Assembly (NCBI RefSeq): GCF_000381885.1
Contig: NZ_KB907208.1
Span: forward strand, 558,001-622,000
Reading direction: 5' to 3'
Length of the DNA stretch: 64,000 bases
From: Actinomadura atramentaria DSM 43919
GTDB taxonomy: Bacteria; Actinomycetota; Actinomycetes; Streptosporangiales; Streptosporangiaceae
Positions 25,035-33,241 of the stretch are shown here, piece after piece. The notes beneath the pieces are model-generated. The model saw only the letters and a list, made by a program, of their open reading frames with translations, was not told where the DNA came from and did no database searches. The translations under genes and the position numbers were made by a program. The stretch's first letter is position 1; each line of letters opens with the position of its first letter.

Positions 25035-25657
25035 TTGTCGCCTTCGATCGAATCGGCTACGCGCCACTGCCCGCCCGAATAATGCACGGCGGTCCGGTGG
25101 ATATAAGAACTGCCCTCCCCGCCCGCCAGACGTTTTCCGGTCGTCGTGGAGAACTTGTAGCTGGCGAGGGTCTGGAGGCAGTCGATGACATAGACGGTCA
25201 TGCCGTCTTTGCTCCGGGCGTACACCTTGGGGTTGGAGATGTTGGTGAAGCGCCAGATTTCGTGTTTGGCCTTGGTTCGTTCTACGTCTGCGGTTACGCG
25301 GGAGAGGACCGGGTCTATCGCGACCGTGGGGAGGTCGGTGGGGTCGTTGGTCTCGTAGACGCGCTGGTACATCTTCTGGTAGGCGCGGTAGCGGTCCAGG
25401 ACTATTTTGTCGATTTCCGGGGTGGGGAGTTTCGACGGGTCCTGGGAGGCGGTCGAAGGGTCGCCGAGGGGGGTGGCGGTGGCGGCTCGGCCGGTGGGGG
25501 AGAAGGTTCCGGCGGCGGGGTGGGAGGTGCCGCAGGCGGTGAGGGCGAGGGGGAGGAGGGCGGCGGCAGCGGTGGTCCTCGCGGCTCGGGGCGCCCGGGA
25601 TTTCGGGCGGCAGCAGCCGTGGGGGGTGGAACGTACCGGCCGGGCGCGCATCGCCAT
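25028..25657 (-). CDS. Lipoprotein, first gene of the kinase operon
   Basis: A 209-residue lipoprotein. The signal ends with Leu-Thr-Ala-Cys (lipidated Cys about residue 42), followed by a Thr/Ser/Pro linker and a domain that looks like an NTF2-like or PknD-associated extracellular fold: helix with Asp-Arg-Tyr-Arg-Ala-Tyr-Gln-Lys-Met-Tyr, then strands ending in Trp-Arg-Val-Ala-Asp. ATG at 25657 (or 25651). Three exported proteins in a row with a kinase suggest one surface signalling unit. Confidence 0.68.
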   Translation of the reverse strand: MAMRARPVRSTPHGCCRPKSRAPRAARTTAAAALLPLALTACGTSHPAAGTFSPTGRAATATPLGDPSTASQDPSKLPTPEIDKIVLDRYRAYQKMYQRVYETNDPTDLPTVAIDPVLSRVTADVERTKAKHEIWRFTNISNPKVYARSKDGMTVYVIDCLQTLASYKFSTTTGKRLAGGEGSSYIHRTAVHYSGGQWRVADSIEGDKC

Positions 25658-25796
25658 CCTGATTCGCTCAGTCGAAGAACGGGGGCGTAGTACGCGCGAA
25701 AGCTTACAGAGATGGGTGTTGCGGGAAAAGCCGTTCGTTGCCGAAAGGTTCAAGATCGTTTCGGGGCGCGGGCCGGGGGTGCGGCCGGTGGTCGGG

Positions 25797-26129
25797 TCAG
25801 CCGCGCGGGCCGTACATGATCACCAGGACGCCGACCAGGCACAGCGCCGCCCCGGCGAGGTCGTAGCGGTCCGGTCGGTAGCCGTCGAGGGCCATCGCCC
25901 AGGCGAGGGAGCCCGCGACGAAGACGCCGCCGTACGCGGCGAGGATGCGGCCGAAGTTCGTGTCGGGCTGGAGGGTCGCGACGAAGCCGTACACGCCGAG
26001 GGCGAGGACGCCCGCGCCCGCCCACAGCAGGCCGCGGTGTTCGCGGACGCCCTGCCAGACCAGCCACGCGCCGCCGATCTCGGCGACGGCGGCGAGGAGG
26101 AACAGCAGGAGTGAGCGCACCACGGTCAT
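25797..26129 (-). CDS. YnfA-family small membrane protein
   Basis: A 110-residue protein with four transmembrane helices and the UPF0060/YnfA signature: [10 protein letters not shown] in helix 1 and a [12 protein letters not shown] stretch in helix 3. The family is related to small multidrug-resistance transporters; its role in actinomycetes is unknown. The start at 26129 sits 23 bases from a divergent SoxR-like promoter. Confidence 0.85.
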   Translation of the reverse strand: MTVVRSLLLFLLAAVAEIGGAWLVWQGVREHRGLLWAGAGVLALGVYGFVATLQPDTNFGRILAAYGGVFVAGSLAWAMALDGYRPDRYDLAGAALCLVGVLVIMYGPRG

Positions 26130-26152
26130 GATCCCGAACGATACGGCGGCGC

Positions 26153-26183
26153 TTGACCTCCAGCCCGCTTGAGGTTGCAGGGT
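26153..26183 (+). promoter_or_regulatory. SoxR/MerR-type promoter with a dyad in an overlong spacer
   Basis: TTGACC (26153-26158, -35) and CAGGGT (26178-26183, -10-like) are 19 bases apart, the stretched spacing used by MerR-family activators. The spacer holds ACCTCCAGCCCGCTTGAGGT, whose arms ACCTC and GAGGT match the SoxR box core (CCTCAAG-N4-CTTGAGG) closely. It lies 28 bases upstream of the quinone oxidoreductase ATG. Confidence 0.62.
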
Positions 26184-26211
26184 GGGGCCACCGAGTCGGA
26201 GGGATGTTTCC

Positions 26212-27135
26212 ATGCGTGCTGTTTGGCTGAGGGAGTTCGGCGGGCCGGAGGTGCTGGTTCCGGGCGAGGCGCCCGATCCCGTCCCGAAGGACGGGCAGGT
26301 TCTGGTCGAAGTCGAGTACGCCAACATCACGTTCGTCGAGACGCAACTGAGAGCGGGCGCGACGATCCCTTACCGGCTCGACCCGCCCGTGATCCCGGGC
26401 AACGGCGTCGGCGGCACGGTGGTGTTGGGGGAACGAAAAGGAATGCGCGTCGTGACGTCCACCGGCGGCTCCGGCGGATACGCGGAATACGCGGCCGTGG
26501 ACGCGAACGGCGTCTTCGAGGTCCCGGACGGAATCGCGCTCGACGCCGCCGTCGCCCTGCTCGCGGACGGCCGCACCGCGCACCTCCAGTTCGAGGCCGC
26601 GCAGCCGAAGAAGGGCGAACGCGTGCTGGTCGAGGCGGCGGCGGGCGGCGTCGGCTCGCTCCTGGTCCAGCTCGCGAAGAACGCGGGCCTGACGGTCGTC
26701 GCCGCCGTGGGAAACGACCGCAAAGCCCAGGTCGCACGCAGCCTCGGCGCAGACGAAGTAATCCTCTATCAGGAACCGGGCTGGGAGAAGAACGCAGGTG
26801 ACATCGACATCGTCTTCGACGGCGTGGGCGGCGAAATCGGCCGCGCCGCGTTCACGACCCTGCGAGAAGGCGGCCGCATGTCGAGCTTCGGTCTCGCGAG
26901 CGGCGCATGGACCGGAATCAGCGAGGAAGAAGCACAGGAACGAGGAATCACCCTGACCCCCGCCAGCCCCACCCCGGAACAGGTCCGCGCCGCCACCGCG
27001 AAAGCCCTCGACGGAACCCTCACCCCGCTCATCGGCCAGCGCTTCCCCCTGGAGAGGGCGGCGGACGCCCACCGCGCCATCGAGACCCGCGCGACGGTGG
27101 GCAAGACGCTCCTGGAGGTCAGGCCAACGGTGTGA
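26212..27135 (+). CDS. Zinc-type alcohol dehydrogenase/quinone oxidoreductase
   Basis: A 307-residue medium-chain reductase of the QOR group: N-terminal GroES-like domain (about 1-110) and a Rossmann domain with Ala-Ala-Ala-Gly-Gly-Val-Gly-Ser (about 141-148) for NADPH. The catalytic and structural zinc Cys ligands are absent, as in quinone oxidoreductases. A SoxR-like promoter directly upstream suggests induction by redox-cycling compounds. The ATG at 26212 was preferred over an in-frame upstream start that would overlap the promoter. It ends 17 bases inside the convergent hydrolase gene. Confidence 0.87.
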   Translation: MRAVWLREFGGPEVLVPGEAPDPVPKDGQVLVEVEYANITFVETQLRAGATIPYRLDPPVIPGNGVGGTVVLGERKGMRVVTSTGGSGGYAEYAAVDANGVFEVPDGIALDAAVALLADGRTAHLQFEAAQPKKGERVLVEAAAGGVGSLLVQLAKNAGLTVVAAVGNDRKAQVARSLGADEVILYQEPGWEKNAGDIDIVFDGVGGEIGRAAFTTLREGGRMSSFGLASGAWTGISEEEAQERGITLTPASPTPEQVRAATAKALDGTLTPLIGQRFPLERAADAHRAIETRATVGKTLLEVRPTV

Positions 27136-28213
27136 GGAACGCCGTCAGCGCGCTCTCGTAACGCGCGGGATCGACGTTCCAGGCGTCGGTGTGGTCGGCG
27201 TGCGCCGAAAGGGCGGTGACCATCCCCTTAGGGGCACGCCGCGCGAACTCCAGCGACGGCCCGTTGTCCACCATGCGGTCCTGGTCGGTGGTGAACAGCA
27301 GCGTCGGAGTCCGGAGCTTCGGCGCGTAAGTGCGGGCGTCCAGCGACTTCAGGTCGATCCCCGTCCGCCAGTGCAGCACCTGTTTCGCGGCGGCCGTCAG
27401 GAATCCGGGCAGGGACCGTTGGGCGGCCTGCTTGTCCAGTGTGGAGTTCCAGTCGAGGACGGGCGAGTCCAGCACCATCCCCCGCACGAACGACGCGTCG
27501 TGCCGGACGGTGTTCACCACCATCCCGCCGCCCATCGAATACCCGTAGAGGACGACCCCGGAAGCCCCGTGCCCCCGCGCGTACGCGACGGCCGACGCGA
27601 CGTCCCGCCATTCCTCGTATCCCAGCAGGTTCCGCTTGGTGCGCGACGGCGGCGCGCCCTCGTCATTGCGGTAGGAGATCGACAGCAACGGCATCCCGGC
27701 CGCGTGGACGGCCTTCATCGCGCGGAACGTCTCCATCCGCGAAGCATTCCGCCCGTGGACCGCCACGACCCACACGGAAGAGCGTCCCGGAACGTACCAA
27801 GCGGGCATGGCCCCGAGCGCCGACGAATACGTCACGTCCTGGAACGGCAACCCGAGATCCTGCTGCGGATCACGCCCGTAAACCCAATGGTCGATCACGG
27901 CCCGAGAACCCGCGGCGGGAGAACCGGAAACGACCTTCCGCACCACCGTCCGCGAGTCCCCGCCGACGACCGGCCCCAGCACGGCCCGCCCGCTCGGCCA
28001 GATCAGCCCCCACGTACCGGGCCGCGACGTCGTGGAGTCGCGCGGCAGCGTGACGGTCCCGCCGCCCGCCGCGACGATCGTGAACCGGTACGCCCGCCCG
28101 TGCTCCACCTCGGTGGCCAGGGACGAGAAATGCCACCCGATCCCGCCGACCACGGCACAGACCACGACGACCACGAGCAGAACCAGCGAAAGGAGGGTTT
28201 TCCGGTAAGGCAC
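27119..28213 (-). CDS. Membrane-anchored alpha/beta hydrolase
   Basis: A 364-residue protein with an N-terminal membrane anchor (about 7-30) and an alpha/beta-hydrolase domain. The nucleophile elbow is Gly-Tyr-Ser-Met-Gly-Gly; the acid and base are likely Asp in Thr-Asp-Gln-Asp and His in His-Ala-Asp-His-Thr-Asp. This resembles BAAT/prolyl-oligopeptidase-like hydrolases facing outside the membrane. Substrate unknown. Its 3' end overlaps that of the oxidoreductase by 17 bases. Confidence 0.82.
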   Translation of the reverse strand: MPYRKTLLSLVLLVVVVVCAVVGGIGWHFSSLATEVEHGRAYRFTIVAAGGGTVTLPRDSTTSRPGTWGLIWPSGRAVLGPVVGGDSRTVVRKVVSGSPAAGSRAVIDHWVYGRDPQQDLGLPFQDVTYSSALGAMPAWYVPGRSSVWVVAVHGRNASRMETFRAMKAVHAAGMPLLSISYRNDEGAPPSRTKRNLLGYEEWRDVASAVAYARGHGASGVVLYGYSMGGGMVVNTVRHDASFVRGMVLDSPVLDWNSTLDKQAAQRSLPGFLTAAAKQVLHWRTGIDLKSLDARTYAPKLRTPTLLFTTDQDRMVDNGPSLEFARRAPKGMVTALSAHADHTDAWNVDPARYESALTAFLTPLA

Positions 28214-28299
28214 AGCCGACGACGGTATTGCAGCCGCGCCGCCCGGTCCACGCGGACGGCCCGGCCGGTACCCTGGCCCGGCCGGACGAGGGGGTGCCG

Positions 28300-30207
28300 A
28301 TGGTGGACAGCGCGCGGGTCGCCGATCTCCAGCGCCGCCTGGCGGACGCGGTGCGCGCGGCGGCCCCGGAGGGCTTCCGCCGCGCGGACCTCGGCTGCCG
28401 CGCGACGGTCGCCGTGCAGCGGACGTCCCTGACGTGGCTGACCGCCGACCACCGCGTCGAGGACGCCGAGCCGCCCCCCGAGGCGGCGGACCTGCTGGCC
28501 GACCTGCGCCGCGCCCAGTACCTGTCGGAGCAGGGCACCTGGTTCTCGATGACGCTGTTCGTGGAGCCGGACGCCGAGGGCGCGGTCTTCAACTACGACG
28601 CCGATCCCGGCTGGACCCCGCCGCTGAGCGCCGACGACTGGCGGCGCGACCAGGTCGTCCTCCCGCGCGACGGCGCGAAGATGCCCGGCTGGCTCCGCGA
28701 CCGCATCGCCGGCCGCGAACCGGAGTACGCGCCGGACGCGACCGTCCCCGCCCTGAACCAGGCCGAGCAGATGGACCTGCTCTCCAACCGCTTCACCACG
28801 CTCCTCGCCGACCAGGCCCCGCCGCTGTGGCACAAGGTCTTCGGCTACTACCAGGCCGCGGGCGGCCATGTGGAGTTCCCGCCGCTGATGGTGGCCCGCG
28901 CGGACGGCGGCCGCGTCGACTGGACGCCGCCGCCCGCCGCCGCCGTCCTGCTGGACCGGCTGCGCGCGGGCACCCACGCGTTCCGGGGTTCGACGTGGTC
29001 CCGCATCGACTTCGAGGTCCTGTACGACGAGGCGAGCGTGCGGTGCCGCGCGTCGTTCACCTACGACGGGCAGCCCGCGTGGAACACGCTCCCGTCGCCG
29101 CACGAGGTGCGCCGCGAGCTGGAGCGGTTCCCGACCGCGCAGATCCCCGAGTGGATGATGCGGTTGACGGGCGAGACGCCCGTCCCGCCGCCCCCGCCGC
29201 CGCCCGAGCGGCACGGCGTGCGCCGCGCGCGGGTGTTCGACGGCCTCGGCGGCGACGGCGAGCACCCGGCGGTGTCGCGCCCGCCCGTCGATCCGGCGGA
29301 CGTCGGCCCGCTCGCGGAGTACCTGCGCGGCTGCCCGGTGGTGCTGGCGGCGCGCTCGCACGCGCCGGACCTGCTCGACCCGGCGCGCTCCGAGCGCGTC
29401 CCGCTGGCGTTCCACACCGACGGGACGTGGGTGTGGTCGGGCGCGGTGCCGTACTACCTGGTCGAACACGGCGTCCCGCCGGAGCCGGACCTGGTCGCGC
29501 ACGTCCGCGCCCGCGACTTCGCCGTCCCCCAGGTCGGGGACGAGGCGATGGAGGCGGCCACGGCGGCGGTGACGGGCGAGCCGCGCGTGGTCCCGGAGCC
29601 GGAGCCCGCCCCGCCGCGCCCGGTGAACCCCGCCCGCTGGCTGGAGCGCGTCGCCCGCCGCCTCGAGGACCTCGGCGTCGACCCGGCCGGATACCGGATC
29701 GGCGCGGCCGAGGACGGCGCGTGGTGCCTGGTCGAGGACGACGCCGAGTGGGCGGTGTTCAAGCAGGTCGGCGGCGAGCGGCTGAAGGAGGTCCGGTTCG
29801 CCGCGGTCGACGACGCGGCCGCGCACCTGCTCGGCCGGGCGCTGCTGATTCCGCCGCGCGACGACCCGGGCCCCGTCCCGGCCATCGCGCCGCTGCCGGG
29901 CGAGCCGCCGCTGACGCTGCTGCGCGACCCGCGCCCGGTGCGCGTCCCGGCGGGCACGCGCGTGGACCGCTACGGCGGCCCGGACGGCAACGTCGCGTAC
30001 GCGGCGGGCACCCCGTTCCCGGAACGGTCCCTCCCCGCCGACTGGGAGCACCGCGACCTGCACGCCTTCCGCCTGCTGCGGACGGTGTGGGCGCTGACGG
30101 GCACGGCCGTCCCGTGGTTCGACCAGCCCGGCGGCGGCACGGCGTACGTCTTCGCCGCGTCCCTGGACGCCCTGACCGCCGAGGGCGCGGTCGCCCGCGA
30201 CGACTAG
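28300..30207 (+). CDS. TNT-domain protein with two YezG/DUF600-like modules
   Basis: A 635-residue protein without a signal peptide. Its last ~85 residues (about 543-620) match the tuberculosis-necrotizing-toxin (TNT) NAD-glycohydrolase fold: Pro-Ala-Gly-Thr-Arg-Val-Asp-Arg-Tyr-Gly, then Gly-Thr-Pro-Phe-Pro-Glu-Arg, and Val-Pro-Trp-Phe-Asp-Gln-Pro-Gly-Gly-Gly. The Gln normally found two residues after the Gly triplet seems to be Ala, so activity is uncertain. Two upstream segments (about 60-140 and 215-300) each contain Thr-Trp-(Phe/Ser), Tyr-Asp and a Pro-Glu-Trp-Met or Pro-Gly-Trp-Leu end, as in YezG/DUF600 immunity-like proteins. The ATG at 28300 follows GAGGGGG; no separate immunity gene is recognised nearby. 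Confidence 0.75.
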   Translation: MVDSARVADLQRRLADAVRAAAPEGFRRADLGCRATVAVQRTSLTWLTADHRVEDAEPPPEAADLLADLRRAQYLSEQGTWFSMTLFVEPDAEGAVFNYDADPGWTPPLSADDWRRDQVVLPRDGAKMPGWLRDRIAGREPEYAPDATVPALNQAEQMDLLSNRFTTLLADQAPPLWHKVFGYYQAAGGHVEFPPLMVARADGGRVDWTPPPAAAVLLDRLRAGTHAFRGSTWSRIDFEVLYDEASVRCRASFTYDGQPAWNTLPSPHEVRRELERFPTAQIPEWMMRLTGETPVPPPPPPPERHGVRRARVFDGLGGDGEHPAVSRPPVDPADVGPLAEYLRGCPVVLAARSHAPDLLDPARSERVPLAFHTDGTWVWSGAVPYYLVEHGVPPEPDLVAHVRARDFAVPQVGDEAMEAATAAVTGEPRVVPEPEPAPPRPVNPARWLERVARRLEDLGVDPAGYRIGAAEDGAWCLVEDDAEWAVFKQVGGERLKEVRFAAVDDAAAHLLGRALLIPPRDDPGPVPAIAPLPGEPPLTLLRDPRPVRVPAGTRVDRYGGPDGNVAYAAGTPFPERSLPADWEHRDLHAFRLLRTVWALTGTAVPWFDQPGGGTAYVFAASLDALTAEGAVARDD

Positions 30208-30818
30208 CGGCCGATCAGCGCGACGAGGTCGAGGCCGAGCAGCAGGTCGACGGCGACGAACGTCTCCAGTTTCGCGCCCGGCGGAAGGTCGGGGGACGCG
30301 GCGACGCGGTCGAGGACGGCCAGCGCGGCGGGGGTGTCCAGGTCGTCGGCCAGCGCGGTCTCGGCGGCCAGCACCGACGCGCGGTCCGGCGGGCGGCCGG
30401 GCTCGCGCGCCCAGCCCGCGACGAGCGTCCGCCACTGCCCGAGCCGCCGCCGCGCCGCCGCGACGTCCTCGGCGGCCCGGTCCAGCGGCTCGCGGTACGG
30501 CGTCGCCAGGACGGCGAGCCGCGCGGCGAGCCCGTCGCCCGGGTCGAGCGGCGCGGGCGGGACGTCGAGCCGGAACCCCTCCCCGTAGCCGCCGACGACG
30601 ACGTCGGCGGGGCCGCCGAGGTCCTGCGGCGGCGCGACGCCGTGCGCCTCGAAGCGCCCGGCGGCGTCCAGCAGCACGCGCCGCCCGCCGCGTTCGGCGG
30701 CGCGCCGCAGCACGTCCGCCACGACGGCGGCGCGCGCCCCGGCGGCGGAGATCCGCAGCAGGGGGCCGCCGGGGAGGTCGGCGAGGCGCCCGGTCCGGGC
30801 GTCGGTGAGCCGCAGCAT
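30204..30818 (-). CDS. Catalytically dead cysteinyl-tRNA-synthetase-like protein
   Basis: A 204-residue protein. The start (Leu-Arg-Leu-Thr-Asp-Ala-Arg-Thr-Gly) resembles the N-terminus of CysRS/MshC enzymes. The C-terminal helices (Glu-Thr-Ala-Leu-Ala-Asp-Asp-Leu-Asp-Thr-Pro-Ala-Ala-Leu-Ala) match the CysRS anticodon-proximal helices. The middle is far too short to hold the catalytic core, and neither the HIGH nor the KMSKS motif is present. A role other than aminoacylation is likely. It is convergent with, and overlaps by four bases, the TNT gene. Confidence 0.6.
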   Translation of the reverse strand: MLRLTDARTGRLADLPGGPLLRISAAGARAAVVADVLRRAAERGGRRVLLDAAGRFEAHGVAPPQDLGGPADVVVGGYGEGFRLDVPPAPLDPGDGLAARLAVLATPYREPLDRAAEDVAAARRRLGQWRTLVAGWAREPGRPPDRASVLAAETALADDLDTPAALAVLDRVAASPDLPPGAKLETFVAVDLLLGLDLVALIGR

Positions 30819-30834
30819 GGACGTCAGCCTAGGG

Positions 30835-31641
30835 TCACAGGGGCGTGCCGGTGAGCGGCGGCCCCTCGGGCATGGGGGCGGAGCCGTCGGGTTTGCGGAT
30901 CGCGGCGAAGCGGAGCCGCACGTAGTCCGCGACCCAGCCGGACTCGCGGCGCAGCGCGGGCGCGGCGAGTTCGTTGACGCGGCGCAGCAGCGGTTCGACG
31001 AGGTCGGGCGGGACGTCCGCGAGCGCCCCCGGCGCGTACGCGCGGACCCAGTCGGCCGCGCCGTCCGGCCCCTCGACCATGCGCGTCGGCCGGTCGGCGT
31101 GCTCCAGCAGCCGCAGCGTGAACCCGCCGTCCTCCAGCCGGGCCGCGTACTCGGCGGGGCTCGGGAAGTACCAGGGCAGTTCGGGCTCGCCGAGGCCGAA
31201 GACGCGCCAGGCCGTCTGCATCGCGACGATCAGCTCCGCGCAGTTGCCCGCGCCGCCGAGCTCCCCGACGAACCGGCCGCCGGGCCGCAGCGCCTCGTGG
31301 ACGCGGGCGATGACGGCGTCGGGGTCGCGCGTCATCCAGTGCAGCGCGGCGTTGGAGGCGACGGCGTCGAACGACTCGCTGGTGGTGAAGTCGTGGGCGT
31401 CGCCCACGGTGAAGGACAGGCCGGGGTGCTGCGCGGCGGCCTGCGCGATCATCTCGGGGGAGCCGTCGATGCCGAGGACCTCCGCGCCGCGCTCGGCGAT
31501 CTCCGCGCTGAACGCGCCCGCGCCGCAGCCGAGGTCGATGATCTTCTCGCCGGGCTGGGGGTCGAGCAGGTCGACCAGGGGCGCGCCGTGCGCGGAAACG
31601 TATCCGAAGGCGGAATCGTACGTCGTCACGGCCCAGTGCAC
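30835..31641 (-). CDS. Class I SAM methyltransferase, trans-aconitate-methyltransferase-like
   Basis: A 268-residue methyltransferase with motif I Asp-Leu-Gly-Cys-Gly-Ala-Gly-Ala, motif II Val-Leu-Gly-Ile-Asp-Gly-Ser, and a motif-IV-like Ser-Asn-Ala-Ala-Leu-His-Trp-Met, the last being typical for Tam-like enzymes. Substrate not predictable. GTG start at 31641. It lies 16 bases upstream (in its own direction) of the CysRS-like gene, so the two may be co-transcribed. Confidence 0.82.
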   Translation of the reverse strand: MHWAVTTYDSAFGYVSAHGAPLVDLLDPQPGEKIIDLGCGAGAFSAEIAERGAEVLGIDGSPEMIAQAAAQHPGLSFTVGDAHDFTTSESFDAVASNAALHWMTRDPDAVIARVHEALRPGGRFVGELGGAGNCAELIVAMQTAWRVFGLGEPELPWYFPSPAEYAARLEDGGFTLRLLEHADRPTRMVEGPDGAADWVRAYAPGALADVPPDLVEPLLRRVNELAAPALRRESGWVADYVRLRFAAIRKPDGSAPMPEGPPLTGTPL

Positions 31642-31781
31642 TGTCGTAATTTAGCTGGACGACCGGGGCGGCGCGGCGGGGAAGCCCCCGGCTCGCCGGA
31701 CACGGTGATGTGTCTCACGGGTGTGAACCGAATGGCCTTCTTGTGCGTCCGTGCGTGGAAGAGGCGGTGAAGGGGTGGGGT

Positions 31782-32135
31782 GTGCGGGGCGAGGTTCGCG
31801 TCGTCGGGGCCGAGCGGTCCGGCGGGCTGGAACTGCGGACGGCGGGCCTCGCGGCGCGCGGGCTGCCGGAGGTGCGGGTGACCGGGCTGCCGCCGTACCT
31901 CGGCCAGGGCTGGGCGCGGGTGCTCGGCGCGGTCGCGGCGCGGCTGGCGGCGGCCGGGCCGGTGCTGCCGGTGCTGGTGGACCTGGACGGCGGGGTGGTG
32001 CTGCGGCTCGTCCCGGAGAAGGAGGGGACGCTGGCCGTCGCGCCGCCGCCCCCGCCGGACGGCCCGGCCGCGGCGGGCGTCGAGGCGTGGCGGCGGGACG
32101 TCCTGACGCGGCTGTTCCCCGAGGCGGTTTCCTGA
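31782..32135 (+). CDS. Hypothetical protein
   Basis: A protein of about 117 residues, beta/alpha with Gly-Leu-Pro-Glu-Val-Arg-Val-Thr-Gly-Leu-Pro and a Pro-rich linker before a C-terminal helix. No family recognised. Three in-frame GTG codons (31755, 31767, 31782) are possible starts; 31782 has the best ribosome-binding spacing (GAAGGGG). It precedes the crotonase gene by about 75 bases. Confidence 0.5.
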   Translation: MRGEVRVVGAERSGGLELRTAGLAARGLPEVRVTGLPPYLGQGWARVLGAVAARLAAAGPVLPVLVDLDGGVVLRLVPEKEGTLAVAPPPPPDGPAAAGVEAWRRDVLTRLFPEAVS

Positions 32136-32212
32136 CCCCGCCCGGGTCCGCGCGCCGCCGATCTCCCTAGAATCCCGTTCTACGTCGTCCGAACGCGCGG
32201 AAGGGGAGCCCG

Positions 32213-33082
32213 GTGGCGTACACCGAGATCGAGTACGAGGTGCGGGACGGGGTCGCGACGCTCACGCTGAACCGCCCGGACCGCATGAACGCGTACACCA
32301 ACACGATGCGCGCCGAGACCCTCGACGCGTTCGACCGGATCGACGCCGACGACGCCGTGCGCGCCGTCGTCGTCACCGGCGCGGGCCGCGCGTTCTGCGC
32401 GGGCGCCGACCTCGCCGCCGGGGGCGACACCTTCAACAAGGACAAGTCGCAGGACATGTTCGCGGGCCGGGACGTCCTGGAGGACGGCACCCCGCGCGAC
32501 GGCGGCGGCACGGTCGCGCTGCGCATCGCGCGCTGCCTCAAGCCCGTCATCGGCGCGTTCAACGGCGCGGCGGTGGGCGTCGGCGTGACGATGACGCTGC
32601 CGATGGACATCCGCATCGCCAGCGAGAAGGCCAAGTTCGGGTTCGTGTTCGCGCGGCGCGGCATCGTCACCGAGGCCGCGTCGTCGTGGTTCCTGCCGCG
32701 CCTCGTCGGCATCGCGCAGGCGATGGAGTGGGCCGTGACGGGCCGGGTGTTCGACGCGGCCGAGGCGCTGCGCGGCGGCCTGGTCTCCCGCGTCGTCGCG
32801 CCCGACGAGCTGCTGCCGACCGCGTACGCGCTCGCGCGGGAGATCGCCGACAACACCTCGGCGGTGTCGGTCGCGGCGATCCGGCGGCTGCTGTGGTCGG
32901 GCCTGTCGGCGCCGTCGCCGTGGGACGCGCACGTCGCGGACTCGCACCTGATGGCCGCGCTCGGCTCCGCCGCCGACGCCGCCGAGGGCGTCACGTCGTT
33001 CCTGGAGAAGCGGCCCGCGGTGTTCCCGATGCGGGTGAGCACGGACCTGCCCGCGGACGTGCCGGAGTGGCCCGTCCGCTGA
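32213..33082 (+). CDS. Enoyl-CoA hydratase/isomerase (crotonase) family enzyme
   Basis: A 289-residue crotonase-fold enzyme acting on acyl-CoA thioesters. Seen: Leu-Asn-Arg-Pro-Asp-Arg-Met-Asn-Ala near the start, the CoA/oxyanion segment Gly-Arg-Ala-Phe-Cys-Ala-Gly-Ala-Asp-Leu, and the second oxyanion segment Asn-Gly-Ala-Ala-Val-Gly-Val-Gly. The hydratase Glu positions appear as Arg-Arg-Gly and Thr-Glu-Ala-Ala, so at least one acid is kept. GTG start with AAGGGGAGC upstream. A strong terminator follows. Confidence 0.87.
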   Translation: MAYTEIEYEVRDGVATLTLNRPDRMNAYTNTMRAETLDAFDRIDADDAVRAVVVTGAGRAFCAGADLAAGGDTFNKDKSQDMFAGRDVLEDGTPRDGGGTVALRIARCLKPVIGAFNGAAVGVGVTMTLPMDIRIASEKAKFGFVFARRGIVTEAASSWFLPRLVGIAQAMEWAVTGRVFDAAEALRGGLVSRVVAPDELLPTAYALAREIADNTSAVSVAAIRRLLWSGLSAPSPWDAHVADSHLMAALGSAADAAEGVTSFLEKRPAVFPMRVSTDLPADVPEWPVR

Positions 33083-33095
33083 TCCGTCGCGCCGG

Positions 33096-33131
33096 CCCCC
33101 GGAGACCCCGACAGGGTTTTCCGGGGGTTTT
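33096..33131 (+). terminator. Rho-independent terminator with T tract
   Basis: CCCCCGGA (33096-33103) pairs with TCCGGGGG (33120-33127), followed by TTTT (33128-33131), 14 bases after the crotonase stop. Confidence 0.8.
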
Positions 33132-33241
33132 GCGCTCCACGTACCTCCTGTGGCCGGATTTCCGGGAAGCGATCATGTGGGGCGTGTGCGGTTGGATGTC
33201 GCCGACCGGGAACGCGCCGAGTCCACAGGATCTCGGGGGTC

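Noticed and set aside
28003..30435. 810-codon minus-strand open frame
   Set aside because: Shadow of the TNT gene; composition typical of antisense GC-rich sequence.
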